Assembly: GCA_945902745.1 (NCBI GenBank)
Contig: CAMDNE010000004.1
Coordinates: forward strand, 124,001-188,000
Source of the DNA: Chitinophaga pinensis
GTDB lineage: Bacteria; Bacteroidota; Bacteroidia; Flavobacteriales_D; Crocinitomicaceae
Direction: 5' to 3'
DNA: 64,000 bases
The translations under genes were made by a program, and so were the position numbers. Shown piece after piece: positions 36,629 to 46,234 of this stretch (positions are counted from its first letter, which is position 1; each line of letters opens with the position of its first letter). The notes beneath the pieces were generated by a model. It did not search any database. It was not told the origin of the DNA and was given only the letters and a program-made list of their open reading frames with translations.

Positions 36629-36920
36629 GTCAAATATTTTCACACCGGCACTGGTATTAACGAAGTGAAATTGAATTTAAAGAAATTAATCCTGATAAAT
36701 CCTTTAGTGCTTTTATCCGCGTTTTCAGTGGGAAATTATCTTATTTTATTCTTCCGCAGATTTCGCTGATAGGCGCAGAAACACTTGCGAAATATTCTAA
36801 CCTTATTTGCCAGTCTAATGCAGTAGCAAATAATTTTTACTGGTTTTCCCTTTATTCAAAGATCAAAATTCCTAATAAAAAATGGACTAACTAAAATCAT
36901 ATAGTTAATAATTTATAGGC
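36629..36920. other. Intergenic region with decayed dispersed-repeat DNA
   Basis: No convincing gene lies in these 292 bases between convergent yjjG and the glycosyltransferase. It contains CTTCCGCAGATTTCGCTGAT continuing to 36780, and TTATCCGCG...CAGTGGGAAA near 36712-36734. These resemble the CGCAGATTTCGC-type intergenic repeats common in Flavobacteriia. No terminator hairpin with T-tract was found. Confidence 0.5.
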
Positions 36921-38750
36921 CTATTCATTTTCTGAAATCACATAAAACTCGAAATCAGACACACGCACTTTACCTTTACTTGGGTTCCAACAGTAAATAG
37001 ATAATTTATCAGTTGGCAAAGCTATTTCTGGTAATGAGAAAGCTTGAAAAAATTCTTGTTCCACTCCTATTTCATTGATCTTACCTTGGTCATATGCTAC
37101 ATAAAAAGCAGGAGTGCCATCATCCTTCTTCAACATTTCACCATTTCTTTCAAGCAATACTACTATATAGAAAGGTATAGAATCTACTATTTGTCCTTTT
37201 GATTTTAATAAAAAATAGGAATCTTTTGCTGTCAATTCCGGTAATTTATCGACAGCCAATTTCATGTCATTGAAAAACTCATCAGTCGTGATATTTGAGT
37301 TTTTAACCTTTCCAATATAAAAAGAAAGTTTCGTTTTCCTTTTCTTTAAATTACTAAAGAGATAAAAAGAACTGTACTTCGTGACCATTGATTTTTCGAA
37401 ACCTGGATAATGCTTTCGAATTACTTCTAAAAACATTGGCGTATGATATTTATTACTGAAACTGTAACAGAAATAAGGCGTTTTAGCAGTTGCAGCTCGG
37501 TTTCTAAGTTCAAAAAGTGACTCTTGAGGTTCCCAATCAATAATTGATTCTGTCAATGGTTTATCCAAATAAAAATTAATATAATCCACATTATTATAAT
37601 TCGATGCATAAGTGATATTACTTCTACCAAGTTTCTTCTCTGCATTATTTATATGCTCACCGATTTCCTTGAAAATACCGTAATGAACAGGTTCTAATAA
37701 TTGATTTCTTAATAAACTATCTGCTAAAGGAAGCAATGTCACAAATGCAATTAATATTAAATATAATTTTTTAGATTCAAATTTGATACTTGACAAAATT
37801 GGCAACAAAGCAAAAGGTAAAAGAAATAGCATAACTACTTCTCTAAGGATGGGCGTAAAAAGATGCGATAAAACAAAGGCCCCAATAAAAGTTATGAGAA
37901 AAATACTCATTGAAAAAACCGCTACCCCATTCCACTTTTTAAAACCGAAATAAAAAATTGATGCAAGAAAAGCAAGTGCTAGGATTGCAAACAACAACCA
38001 GGATTCATTAAAAAATAAATAAATGAAATCAATTGGCCAACTTAATTCTGGTGCAGCAAGCCAACCTAATCCTCCTCTTCCAACTTGAAATAACGTAATA
38101 GGCAGATGTGGCAAAAAACAAACAACGGCAATTAAACCGCCAAATACCAAATATTTCAGGTTGGTTTTCCCAATATAAAACAGCGAACAAAAACAAAGAA
38201 CAAGCGCAACTAAGAAGGCAAAATAATGAGAGGTCATTGCACCAAAAAGTCCAATAGCTAGAATCAACGTCCACTGCCATTTTTTCAAGTCATTAAATTT
38301 CAATTCTAAAATTGCCCAAAAGGCAATCAATAAGAAAAAAGTTCCTGAATTATAAGGTCTGGCAAAAACCGTGTTTAATACTGTAAATGTAAGTCCAACA
38401 TATAATGCTTGAACTAGCAACGAACCTAATTGAGTGAAATACTTGCACCCAATTCTATACAATAAATACGAATTAAGAATATAAAATAGTAAACTGGTAG
38501 AACGAATTGCCCATTCAGAATCACCAAAAAGTCTAACCCAAACCCATAATAATACTTGGTAAAAAGCAGGATGCATGTCGCCAACCTTCACTCCTTGGGT
38601 CCAAAAAAGATCCCAATCCGAAAATCGCGTGCGATACCAAGCACTGAGTTCGTCATTCGACATACCTTGTTCAGACATGAAAATCAGACGAACAATTAAT
38701 CCAATGATTAAAAGCGTAACAAATACCCAGTGCTTCTTGAGTTTTTGCAT
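36921..38750 (-). CDS. GT-C fold membrane glycosyltransferase (PMT/ArnT-like)
   Basis: 609 residues with about 10-11 membrane helices in the first 350 residues and a soluble C-terminal domain. The first outer loop carries the acidic catalytic-type motif SNDELSAWYR (about 31-40), typical of GT39/GT83 enzymes using polyprenyl-phosphate sugars. HPAFYQVLLWVWVRLFGD follows, as in this superfamily. Such enzymes glycosylate lipids or proteins on the periplasmic side. Acceptor and donor are unknown. It is the last gene after osmC and rlmB in a minus-strand run with 7-base gaps. Confidence 0.85.
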   Translation of the reverse strand: MQKLKKHWVFVTLLIIGLIVRLIFMSEQGMSNDELSAWYRTRFSDWDLFWTQGVKVGDMHPAFYQVLLWVWVRLFGDSEWAIRSTSLLFYILNSYLLYRIGCKYFTQLGSLLVQALYVGLTFTVLNTVFARPYNSGTFFLLIAFWAILELKFNDLKKWQWTLILAIGLFGAMTSHYFAFLVALVLCFCSLFYIGKTNLKYLVFGGLIAVVCFLPHLPITLFQVGRGGLGWLAAPELSWPIDFIYLFFNESWLLFAILALAFLASIFYFGFKKWNGVAVFSMSIFLITFIGAFVLSHLFTPILREVVMLFLLPFALLPILSSIKFESKKLYLILIAFVTLLPLADSLLRNQLLEPVHYGIFKEIGEHINNAEKKLGRSNITYASNYNNVDYINFYLDKPLTESIIDWEPQESLFELRNRAATAKTPYFCYSFSNKYHTPMFLEVIRKHYPGFEKSMVTKYSSFYLFSNLKKRKTKLSFYIGKVKNSNITTDEFFNDMKLAVDKLPELTAKDSYFLLKSKGQIVDSIPFYIVVLLERNGEMLKKDDGTPAFYVAYDQGKINEIGVEQEFFQAFSLPEIALPTDKLSIYCWNPSKGKVRVSDFEFYVISENE

Positions 38751-38757
38751 TTAGCTA

Positions 38758-39540
38758 TTATCCGTGTAATTCTTGACGTGTTTTTTCGTACAAAACAATT
38801 CCTGCAGAAACACCAACATTCATTGATTCAATTTCGCCACGCATTGGTATTCTTGCTTTTATGTCTGCCAAGTTCAATAAATCAGAAGTGATACCATCCT
38901 CTTCAGAGCCAAGAATCACAGCAACTGAACCACGAAGGTTTACTTCATATAATGGAATTTTTGTTTTTTCAGTACAAGCGACAATTCTCATTCCTAATTG
39001 TTGTAAATAAAACAAAGAATCTTTCAAACTCGTTGTTTTACAAACTGGAATTCTATTCAAAGCACCAGCTGAAGTTTTCACTGCATCTGGAGTAACTAAT
39101 GCGGAACCTTTTGACGGAATTAAAATTGCATGAACACCTTGACATTCAGCACTTCTAGCAATTGCACCGAAATTCCTAACATCGGTTATTCTATCCAAAA
39201 CAAGGATAAAAGGCTTTTCACCTCTTTCCAACATTTCTTCAACCAACGGCTCAATTACCTTATATTCAATAGGAGAAACCATTGCTATCACCCCTTGGTG
39301 ATTCCCATCAATTAATGCATCTAATTTTTCTATTGGAACAAATTGTAATTGAAAATCTTTTCCAGCTAAAGCATCCTTTAATTCAGAAAAAAGTTCTTTG
39401 TGCATCCCTTTCTGAATCATTATTTTATTGATCTCCCTTTCAGCTTTGATTGCTTCAATTACCGATCTTACTCCAAAAATCAAATCTTCTGAAGACTTCT
39501 TTGTTTCGTATTTTCTTGGTTCGTATTTTCTGTGTTCCAT
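38758..39540 (-). CDS. rlmB: RlmB/TrmH-family RNA 2'-O-methyltransferase
   Basis: 260 residues. N-terminal substrate-binding domain (IFGVRSVIEAIKAEREINKI) and SPOUT knot with FILVLDRITDVRNFGAIARSAE (partly), VILGSEEDGIT and IPMRGEIESMNVGVSAGIVLYE. This is the pattern of the enzyme that methylates G2251 of 23S rRNA. Related TrmH-like enzymes cannot be fully excluded by eye. The first 17 residues (EHRKYEPRKYETKKSS) are a charged extension. It stands between osmC and the glycosyltransferase. Confidence 0.88.
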   Translation of the reverse strand: MEHRKYEPRKYETKKSSEDLIFGVRSVIEAIKAEREINKIMIQKGMHKELFSELKDALAGKDFQLQFVPIEKLDALIDGNHQGVIAMVSPIEYKVIEPLVEEMLERGEKPFILVLDRITDVRNFGAIARSAECQGVHAILIPSKGSALVTPDAVKTSAGALNRIPVCKTTSLKDSLFYLQQLGMRIVACTEKTKIPLYEVNLRGSVAVILGSEEDGITSDLLNLADIKARIPMRGEIESMNVGVSAGIVLYEKTRQELHG

Positions 39541-39547
39541 TTTTTAT

Positions 39548-39955
39548 TTATTTATAGACAATTGAAAATTCAACTTCTACATTATCTCCTAATGTTTTAG
39601 CAACTGGGCAAGCTTTTCCTGCTCTTAATGCTTTTTCCGCTTCTAAATCTGACCAATTATTACCTGTGAAATCCATGTGAATAATTATCTTTCCTATTCT
39701 TCGAGGATTTGCTTCCATAATTTTTTGAACGGAAGCTTTTGCTGAATCAAACCGAATTGAATGTTCTCTGCAATAAATTCCAATAATCGTAATCATACAA
39801 GATGCGTATGCCGTTGCAACCAAATCAGTTGGAGAAAAAGCTTCTCCTTTACCTTGATTATCAATTGGTGCATCAGTTAATATCTCAGTTCCTGATGACA
39901 GATGCGTGCATTTTGTTCTAAGATTTCCAAGATATTCTACTTCCGATGTAATCAT
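39548..39955 (-). CDS. OsmC/Ohr-family protein
   Basis: 135 residues with the two redox Cys of this peroxidase family: C53 (ATAYASCMITIIG) and C116 (KACPVAKTL). Fits a thiol-dependent peroxidase that detoxifies organic hydroperoxides. The OsmC-like group is the best fit; Ohr proper usually has different flanking residues. First gene of the osmC-rlmB-glycosyltransferase run, divergent from lipA across 167 bases. Confidence 0.9.
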   Translation of the reverse strand: MITSEVEYLGNLRTKCTHLSSGTEILTDAPIDNQGKGEAFSPTDLVATAYASCMITIIGIYCREHSIRFDSAKASVQKIMEANPRRIGKIIIHMDFTGNNWSDLEAEKALRAGKACPVAKTLGDNVEVEFSIVYK

Positions 39956-39976
39956 GGCATTTCAACGATTAAATTG

Positions 39977-39984
39977 TAACTTTG
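39977..39984 (+). promoter_or_regulatory. Possible -7 box upstream of lipA
   Basis: TAACTTTG, a perfect TAnnTTTG, 138 bases before the lipA ATG. An ATG in place of TTG lies at -33. It would give a long leader, in which I see no recognised riboswitch. Confidence 0.35.
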
Positions 39985-40122
39985 TATTGAAAATCAATAA
40001 TTGATTAATTCAATTGGTAAAAATAGGCTTTTTATTCAAGTCTGAGTTACCAAAAGAACAATAGTTGGTTTAGGATTGTTTAGCTTTAAAGGAATCCAAT
40101 TGCATTTTTTAGCATAAATGAA

Positions 40123-40998
40123 ATGAGTGAAATTATAGAAAAAGACGATTCTGGTATTCGCATTAAAAAGCCAAAATGGCTACGTGTCAAATTGCCTACT
40201 GGAGAAAATTATAAAAAAGTTCGATCATTAGTTGACCAACATAAGTTGCACACCATCTGTGAAAGTGGCAGTTGTCCAAATATGGGAGAATGTTGGGGTG
40301 AAGGAACCGCAACTTTCATGATACTTGGAAATATTTGTACACGATCTTGTGGTTTTTGCGCTGTAAAAACTGGCCGACCAGATGATGTTGACATATACGA
40401 ACCAGGTAAAATTGCCCATAGCGTAAAGACCATGGGAGTCAAACATGCAGTAATTACATCCGTTGATCGTGATGATTTGAAAGATGGTGGGGGATCAATT
40501 TGGGCTCAAACGGTTACCGCGATAAGAAATCAATCTCCAGGAACTACTTTGGAAACATTAATTCCAGATTTTGCTGGTAATTGGGATAATTTACAAATGA
40601 TCATTGATGTTGCGCCAGAAATTGTTTCGCATAATTTAGAAACCGTTCGTCGTTTGACTAAACAAGTTCGAATTCAAGCCAAGTACGATAGAAGTTTAGA
40701 GGTTCTGTTTCGTCTAAAAAAAGGCGGCATGAAGACGAAATCTGGAATTATGCTTGGATTGGGTGAAACAGATGAAGAAATAATCGAGACCATTTCCGAC
40801 CTTAGAAGTGTAAATGTTGACATACTTACTATAGGACAATATTTACAACCGACTGCCAAACATTTACCCATCGCAGAATTTGTTACACCCGAAAGATTCG
40901 ATAAATACAAGGAAATTGGTTTGGAAATGGGATTTAGGTATGTTGAAAGCGGGCCATTAGTGAGGTCCTCTTATCACGCTGAAAAACACCTTTTTTAA
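40123..40998 (+). CDS. lipA: Lipoyl synthase (LipA)
   Basis: 291 residues, a radical-SAM enzyme inserting two sulfurs into octanoylated carrier domains. The auxiliary cluster motif is [12 protein letters not shown] (about 45-56) and the radical-SAM motif is [10 protein letters not shown] (about 71-80). [16 protein letters not shown] and the C-terminal [13 protein letters not shown], whose Ser ligates the auxiliary cluster, are present. Full length. lipB is not nearby, but lpdA, which acts on lipoylated complexes, lies 3.7 kb on. Confidence 0.97.
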   Translation: MSEIIEKDDSGIRIKKPKWLRVKLPTGENYKKVRSLVDQHKLHTICESGSCPNMGECWGEGTATFMILGNICTRSCGFCAVKTGRPDDVDIYEPGKIAHSVKTMGVKHAVITSVDRDDLKDGGGSIWAQTVTAIRNQSPGTTLETLIPDFAGNWDNLQMIIDVAPEIVSHNLETVRRLTKQVRIQAKYDRSLEVLFRLKKGGMKTKSGIMLGLGETDEEIIETISDLRSVNVDILTIGQYLQPTAKHLPIAEFVTPERFDKYKEIGLEMGFRYVESGPLVRSSYHAEKHLF

Positions 40999-41041
40999 GC
41001 TTTTGACCTGTATCTTTTTATTAAAATATCTTGCTTAATTC

Positions 41042-41072
41042 TTGACATAGGCTTTTTAATAGTTTAACTTTG
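41042..41072 (+). promoter_or_regulatory. Promoter of the beta-propeller secreted protein gene
   Basis: TTG (41042-41044) within TTGACA, 20 bases, TAACTTTG (41065-41072). The leader before the ATG at 41174 would be about 95 bases. Confidence 0.6.
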
Positions 41073-41173
41073 TATTAATTAATTTTTCGATTGCTCGATA
41101 GAACTTGAATGAAATTAAAATTTTTATTTTATCTTGGCGGTCGCATTAAACAAAACTTGTATATAACTACATT

Positions 41174-44100
41174 ATGGAACGAAAAAAAATAATCATTGGT
41201 TCATCTAGTCTGGTTGCAATTGCAGTAATCTGTACAATTTCACTTATGAACCGCACTAGTTTCACTGAATTGAACAGTAATAAAAATCTTGCAAAACAAA
41301 TTGCGACAACTACAAAGGTTGCTCAAGAACCAATTACTGAAGAGTCTACAAGTGAAACAAAAGTTAGCGAAACAACTGTAAAAACAACTGATTTGGTTGT
41401 AATCCCGGAAGTCTCAGCTGCGGCCATTGAAAAAAATAAATTCAAAAAAATGGCTTCACTTGAAACGAAAAAATGGCTAGATGCGAGAAATTTTGATCAT
41501 GAAACTGGTACAACAATCACAGCTGAAAAATTAGATTTAATTCACTCTCAAGTCGCGAAAATGCCAAAAAACAAAAATATGTCTATGTCTGAAAATGGCC
41601 CAGACAATATTGGTGGTAGAACAAGAGCAATTTTAATTGACAAAACGAATAACGACCGAATTTGGGCTGGTGGTGTTTCTGGAAGCTTATTTGTTTCTAC
41701 AAATGGCGCTTCAACTTGGGAGAGAGTTGATTCTTATGTTGCTGCTGGAGGTTCTCCAAATATATCAAGTATGACTCAAACAAATAACGGGGTTATATAC
41801 GTGGCATCTGGTTCAGCTGACGAAGCTTGGAATGGTAATGGTGTTCATTATTCACCAGATTATGGAGTTACGTGGACACAAGTACCTGGTACTGGTTCTT
41901 TGACTGTTATAAATGAGGTTGTTTCTTCATCTGTTTCTGGAGATAATACAATATGGATGGCAACATCTTCTGGTGTTAAAAAATGGACATTAGGAGAAGC
42001 AACTATATCATCTGTATCAGTTGGTATTGCAGGACCATGCAGCGTTATTCAAATATCTAAAGACGGAACTGTTTTAGTAGCAGGAGTTGGATCTAACTCA
42101 ACGGTGGTATCGCAAGATGGTGGAACTACTTGGGTAGGAAAAGGAGGAAATGGTGCTGGACAAGTGCCTACTGGAGGAACAAGAATTGAATATGCTATTT
42201 CTCCGACTAAAAACAGTTCTAATAATTACTCTTTGTATGCGACAAGAACGAGTTTGAATCTTAATGGTATGAGTGTTTCCCATGATAATGGTTCGACTTG
42301 GACTCAGTTCATTGGCGCTTCTGGAAGTTTCAGTAATTTAAATATCTACAACGATCAAGGTTGGTATAATACGGTTGTATCTGTTGCTCCAAATGATCCT
42401 GAAAAAATATTTATCGGAGGATTGGATGTTTGGAAATGGAAACAAACTCAAAGTGTACCTCCTGCAGGTGGCTTTGAACAATTATCAAATTGGAGTGATG
42501 ATCCTTGGACAGCTCATTATAACCACGCTGATAATCATGAAATGAAATGGGATGCTAATAATAGTCTATATGTAGGAAACGATGGCGGAATTTCTATAAC
42601 AAATGACTACGGACAAAATTGGTATCCTTCAAACAGAGGTTACAATGCAACCCAATTTTATGGAATTGCATTCGATAGAGATGGAAAAGTAATAGGTGGA
42701 ACTCAGGACAATGGTACTTTATACAATGATTACTCTCTTTCTACTCTTGGTGAATATAAAGAAGTGATGGGTGGTGATGGATTCGAATGTGAAATTTCAT
42801 TCTACAATCCAAAAGTTATGTTTGGTTCTGTTTATAACAATGCAATTAAAAGATCTGGTGACGCTGGTGAAATATTTTTACCTGCTAACGGTTCTTATTT
42901 TACACCAGATTTTCCTTCTAACTATTCTCAGGCAGGTGATGCGACAGGTAATTTCCATCCATTCCACACGGAATTTGTTATGGCTGAGTACTATGATGTG
43001 AATTCATTAGATTCTGTAATTTACATCCCAAGAAAAGATTATGCTATAAATTCTGTACTTAGAATTCCAAGTTTGGCTACTGGAGACTCTATTGATTACA
43101 CAACACCTGTTGCTTTGTACTATGATGATACGCTTGAATATAATCCAGCACTTACTATTTCGGATGTATCAGTAGTAAATCAAATCAATGGTCAAGATAT
43201 TCACTTGGGTAATTTCACTTATACACCCTTTGCATCTGCTTCAGGATTAAATCCTCCAATTGTAGGTGATTCATTAATGGTTGATTTTCCTTCAGGTGCA
43301 GATACTGTTGTTGTAGCAAGTGTTGGTACATATCAACATTATTTTGGACAAAACTCTTCAACTTTAGAAGTTTATGACTTAGGAGATGATACAGTTGCAT
43401 ACAATATTGCTTGGGATGAAATCACTGTGCAAGACCCTTACCAATCATGGTTTGTGATGTATGTTAATGCAAATGGAGGTGAATTATGGGCTACAAGAGA
43501 TGCAATGCGACTTTCTGTTTTGGAGCCTAATTGGAGAAAAATTGCTTGTGGTATTGGAACGTACAATTATGCAAATATTGATATTGAATTTTCTAAAGAC
43601 CTTAATCAATGCTATGTTTCTGCAGGAACTGGAGTTTGGAGAATTGATGGTTTAGGAAGTGCATATGGTTCAGAATCTAATTTTAACACGAAAGTTGGAT
43701 ATGGAAATCTTATTGATGCAGGTGCTTTTGTAATAGGAACTACTTATCAAATTGTAACTGTAGGTACTACTAATTTCGTTGGAATTGGAGCTGCCTCAAA
43801 TGCAGTTGGTACAGTATTCGTTGCAACAGGAGCTGGAATTGGTTCAGGTGATGCTTTTATTGCACCAACAGCAACGAGTAAAACTAAAATCACAACTTCT
43901 TCATACGAAGGAATAGCTGTGAATCCAAATGACCCTGCTGATTTAATTTTATTTGCTGGTTTCTCTGGAAGTAACAAAAGATGTGACAATGCAAATACAG
44001 CAACAAATGATGCTACTTTAAATGACGTTGCTCTTGGTTCTATCACGTCTCCTTCAGTTGCTTGTTATGATGGAATTATCGATCGTGATAATGCTAATAT

Positions 44101-44602
44101 CATTGCAGTTGCAACATCAGAAGGAGTATTTGTAACAGAAAACGGTGGTACAAGTTGGGCAGATATTTCAACAGGTTTCGAAGGAACTCCAGTATATGAA
44201 ATACGTCAATCATGGAGAACATGGGATGAAGGTAATCGTCGTCCAGGTGAAATTTACGCTGGAACTCATGGTCGTGGAATTTGGACTTCAGCTTCTTATT
44301 TAAGTGTCGATGAGAATAATAATAATTCGAACATTTCAGAAACGTTGAAAGATAAAATGATTATGTATCCAAATCCAACATCGGATAATACAACATTAGT
44401 CTTTAATTTAGATCAAGTTTCAGATGTAACGGTTAAAATTTATAATCTTTCTGGTTCTCTTGTAAAAACAATTACTAAGAAAAATTTAGATGGCGGCAAG
44501 CAATCATTATCGCTTGATAGTGCTGAAATGCCAAAAGGAACGTATATTGTTAAAATGAACGCTGGTCAACAAAATGAAACAGCAAAATTCATAAAAATGT
44601 AA
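41174..44602 (+). CDS. Large secreted beta-propeller protein with type IX sorting signal
   Basis: 1142 residues. An N-terminal hydrophobic segment (IIIGSSSLVAIAVICTISLM, about 5-24) serves as signal or anchor. From about 135 on there are sortilin/BNR-type propeller blades with Asp-box motifs: STNGASTW, SPDYGVTW, SQDGGTTW, SHDNGSTW, TNDYGQNW and late TENGGTSW. A 250-residue non-propeller insert (about 590-840) separates the last blade and is Asp/Tyr-rich. The last 75 residues form a type A sorting domain (MIMYPNPTSDNTTLVFNL, VKIYNLSGSLVKTI, PKGTYIVKM). Probably surface-exposed or released; related proteins include glycosidase-like and adhesion proteins, but no catalytic motif was seen. Confidence 0.88.
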   Translation: MERKKIIIGSSSLVAIAVICTISLMNRTSFTELNSNKNLAKQIATTTKVAQEPITEESTSETKVSETTVKTTDLVVIPEVSAAAIEKNKFKKMASLETKKWLDARNFDHETGTTITAEKLDLIHSQVAKMPKNKNMSMSENGPDNIGGRTRAILIDKTNNDRIWAGGVSGSLFVSTNGASTWERVDSYVAAGGSPNISSMTQTNNGVIYVASGSADEAWNGNGVHYSPDYGVTWTQVPGTGSLTVINEVVSSSVSGDNTIWMATSSGVKKWTLGEATISSVSVGIAGPCSVIQISKDGTVLVAGVGSNSTVVSQDGGTTWVGKGGNGAGQVPTGGTRIEYAISPTKNSSNNYSLYATRTSLNLNGMSVSHDNGSTWTQFIGASGSFSNLNIYNDQGWYNTVVSVAPNDPEKIFIGGLDVWKWKQTQSVPPAGGFEQLSNWSDDPWTAHYNHADNHEMKWDANNSLYVGNDGGISITNDYGQNWYPSNRGYNATQFYGIAFDRDGKVIGGTQDNGTLYNDYSLSTLGEYKEVMGGDGFECEISFYNPKVMFGSVYNNAIKRSGDAGEIFLPANGSYFTPDFPSNYSQAGDATGNFHPFHTEFVMAEYYDVNSLDSVIYIPRKDYAINSVLRIPSLATGDSIDYTTPVALYYDDTLEYNPALTISDVSVVNQINGQDIHLGNFTYTPFASASGLNPPIVGDSLMVDFPSGADTVVVASVGTYQHYFGQNSSTLEVYDLGDDTVAYNIAWDEITVQDPYQSWFVMYVNANGGELWATRDAMRLSVLEPNWRKIACGIGTYNYANIDIEFSKDLNQCYVSAGTGVWRIDGLGSAYGSESNFNTKVGYGNLIDAGAFVIGTTYQIVTVGTTNFVGIGAASNAVGTVFVATGAGIGSGDAFIAPTATSKTKITTSSYEGIAVNPNDPADLILFAGFSGSNKRCDNANTATNDATLNDVALGSITSPSVACYDGIIDRDNANIIAVATSEGVFVTENGGTSWADISTGFEGTPVYEIRQSWRTWDEGNRRPGEIYAGTHGRGIWTSASYLSVDENNNNSNISETLKDKMIMYPNPTSDNTTLVFNLDQVSDVTVKIYNLSGSLVKTITKKNLDGGKQSLSLDSAEMPKGTYIVKMNAGQQNETAKFIKM

Positions 44603-44620
44603 ATTGAATTTATTCATAGT

Positions 44621-44651
44621 AAAAGGGTTGCTCAAAAGGCAACCCTTTTTT
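44621..44651 (+). terminator. Rho-independent terminator after the beta-propeller gene
   Basis: An 11-base perfect stem (AAAAGGGTTGC / GCAACCCTTTT) with a 7-base loop and T-run, 19 bases after the stop. Confidence 0.92.
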
Positions 44652-44692
44652 ATTTCTAGTTAATTTTCATTCAATAATTAATTCATAAAACT

Positions 44693-44700
44693 TACATTTG
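44693..44700 (+). promoter_or_regulatory. -7 box of the lpdA promoter
   Basis: TACATTTG, perfect TAnnTTTG, 22 bases before the ATG at 44723. The -33 position reads TTC. Confidence 0.5.
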
Positions 44701-44722
44701 TAATCAAACAAAAAAAATCAAA

Positions 44723-46126
44723 ATGAGCTCTTACGATATTACAATCATTGGTTCTGGTCCTGGTGGATATGTTGCCGCAATTAGATGCGCACAATTAGGC
44801 TTGAAAACTGTCATAATTGAGAAATACAACACACTCGGTGGTACTTGTCTAAATGTTGGATGCATTCCTTCAAAGGCGTTATTAGATTCTTCAGAACATT
44901 TCCATAATGCGACTCACAATTTTGAAGAGCATGGAATTGAGTTAAAAGGATTAAAAGCGAATATTACCCAAATGGTAAATCGTAAGAATGAAGTCGTAGC
45001 ACAAACTTCTGCTGGTATCAAATACTTAATGGACAAAAACAAAGTTGAGGTAATCAATGGCGTAGGTTCATTCGTTGATAAAAATACAGTGAAAGTTGTT
45101 GACAAAGATGGGAAAGAAACTTTGCTGACATCTAAAAATATCATCATAGCTACTGGATCCAAACCGAACTTTTTTCCAGGAATGGAACCTGATAAAAAAC
45201 GAATTATTACTTCTACTGAAGCATTAAGCATGACCGAAATCCCAAAAAAGATGTTGGTTATTGGTGGAGGTGTTATTGGTTTAGAATTAGGATCTGTATT
45301 CGGTCGACTTGGAACCCAAATTGAAGTAATAGAATTTGCAAATACAATTATTCCGACAATGGATGCTACTCTTGGGAAAGAATTGACAAGAGTTTTAAAG
45401 AAAGAAGGATTCAAATTCAATTTAGAGCACCGCGTTCAAAAAGTTGAAAACAAAGGTAAATCAGTTGTATTAACAGCCTTGAACAAGAAAGGTGAAGAAG
45501 TAACTTTCGAAGCAGATTATTGTTTGGTTGCTGTTGGAAGAAAGCCGTATACTGTAGGATTAAATCTGGAAGCTGCCGGTGTAACATTAAACAACCGCGG
45601 TCAAATTGATGTAAATGACCATTTGCAAACGAATGTTCCAAATATCTATGCACTTGGTGATGTTGTTCGTGGAGCAATGTTAGCACACAAAGCAGAAGAA
45701 GAAGGTGTTTTCGCCGCTGAACACATTGCTGGACAAAAACCACATATCAATTATAATTTGATTCCTGGTGTAGTTTATACTTGGCCAGAAGTTGCTTCAG
45801 TTGGAAAAACAGAAGAAGAATTAAAAACTGCAGGTGTAGAATATAAAGTTGGCTCCTTCCCTATCAAAGCATTGGGTCGTGCGAGAGCAAGTATGGATAC
45901 CGCTGGATTAATCAAAATATTAGCAGATAAAAATACAGATGAAGTATTAGGAGTCCATATGATTGCACCGAGAGCTGCCGATTTAATAATGGAAGCAGTT
46001 GTCGCAATGGAATATAGAGCTTCAGCAGAAGATATTGCTCGAATTTGTCATCCACATCCTACCTATTCTGAAGGAATTAAAGAAGCAGCATTGGATGCAA
46101 CTGAAGGAAGAGCATTACATGTGTAA
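44723..46126 (+). CDS. lpdA: Dihydrolipoyl dehydrogenase (E3)
   Basis: 467 residues, FAD-dependent. FAD-binding GSGPGGYVAAIRCAQLG (residues 10-26), redox disulfide GGTCLNVGCIPSKALL (Cys about 41 and 46), NAD motif VIGGGVIGLELGSVFGRLG, YALGDVVRGAMLAHKAEEEG (partly quoted) and catalytic HPHPTYSE near the end. It re-oxidises dihydrolipoamide of 2-oxoacid dehydrogenases or the glycine system; the E1/E2 genes are elsewhere. Single gene between two terminators. Confidence 0.97.
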   Translation: MSSYDITIIGSGPGGYVAAIRCAQLGLKTVIIEKYNTLGGTCLNVGCIPSKALLDSSEHFHNATHNFEEHGIELKGLKANITQMVNRKNEVVAQTSAGIKYLMDKNKVEVINGVGSFVDKNTVKVVDKDGKETLLTSKNIIIATGSKPNFFPGMEPDKKRIITSTEALSMTEIPKKMLVIGGGVIGLELGSVFGRLGTQIEVIEFANTIIPTMDATLGKELTRVLKKEGFKFNLEHRVQKVENKGKSVVLTALNKKGEEVTFEADYCLVAVGRKPYTVGLNLEAAGVTLNNRGQIDVNDHLQTNVPNIYALGDVVRGAMLAHKAEEEGVFAAEHIAGQKPHINYNLIPGVVYTWPEVASVGKTEEELKTAGVEYKVGSFPIKALGRARASMDTAGLIKILADKNTDEVLGVHMIAPRAADLIMEAVVAMEYRASAEDIARICHPHPTYSEGIKEAALDATEGRALHV

Positions 46127-46178
46127 CTGAGTATTCAGAGCACATTCAAAAATAGATTAAAGAGTAATTATCTCTTTC

Positions 46179-46219
46179 AAACAAGAAAAGCGCAGTGATT
46201 TACTGCGCTTTTCTTGTTT
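46179..46219. terminator. Bidirectional terminator, 18-base perfect stem
   Basis: A perfect 18-base inverted repeat with 5-base loop GATTT, between convergent lpdA and the S46 peptidase gene. T- or A-rich ends on both sides make it usable in both directions. Confidence 0.9.
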
Positions 46220-46234
46220 AATTACTTTTTGAAA

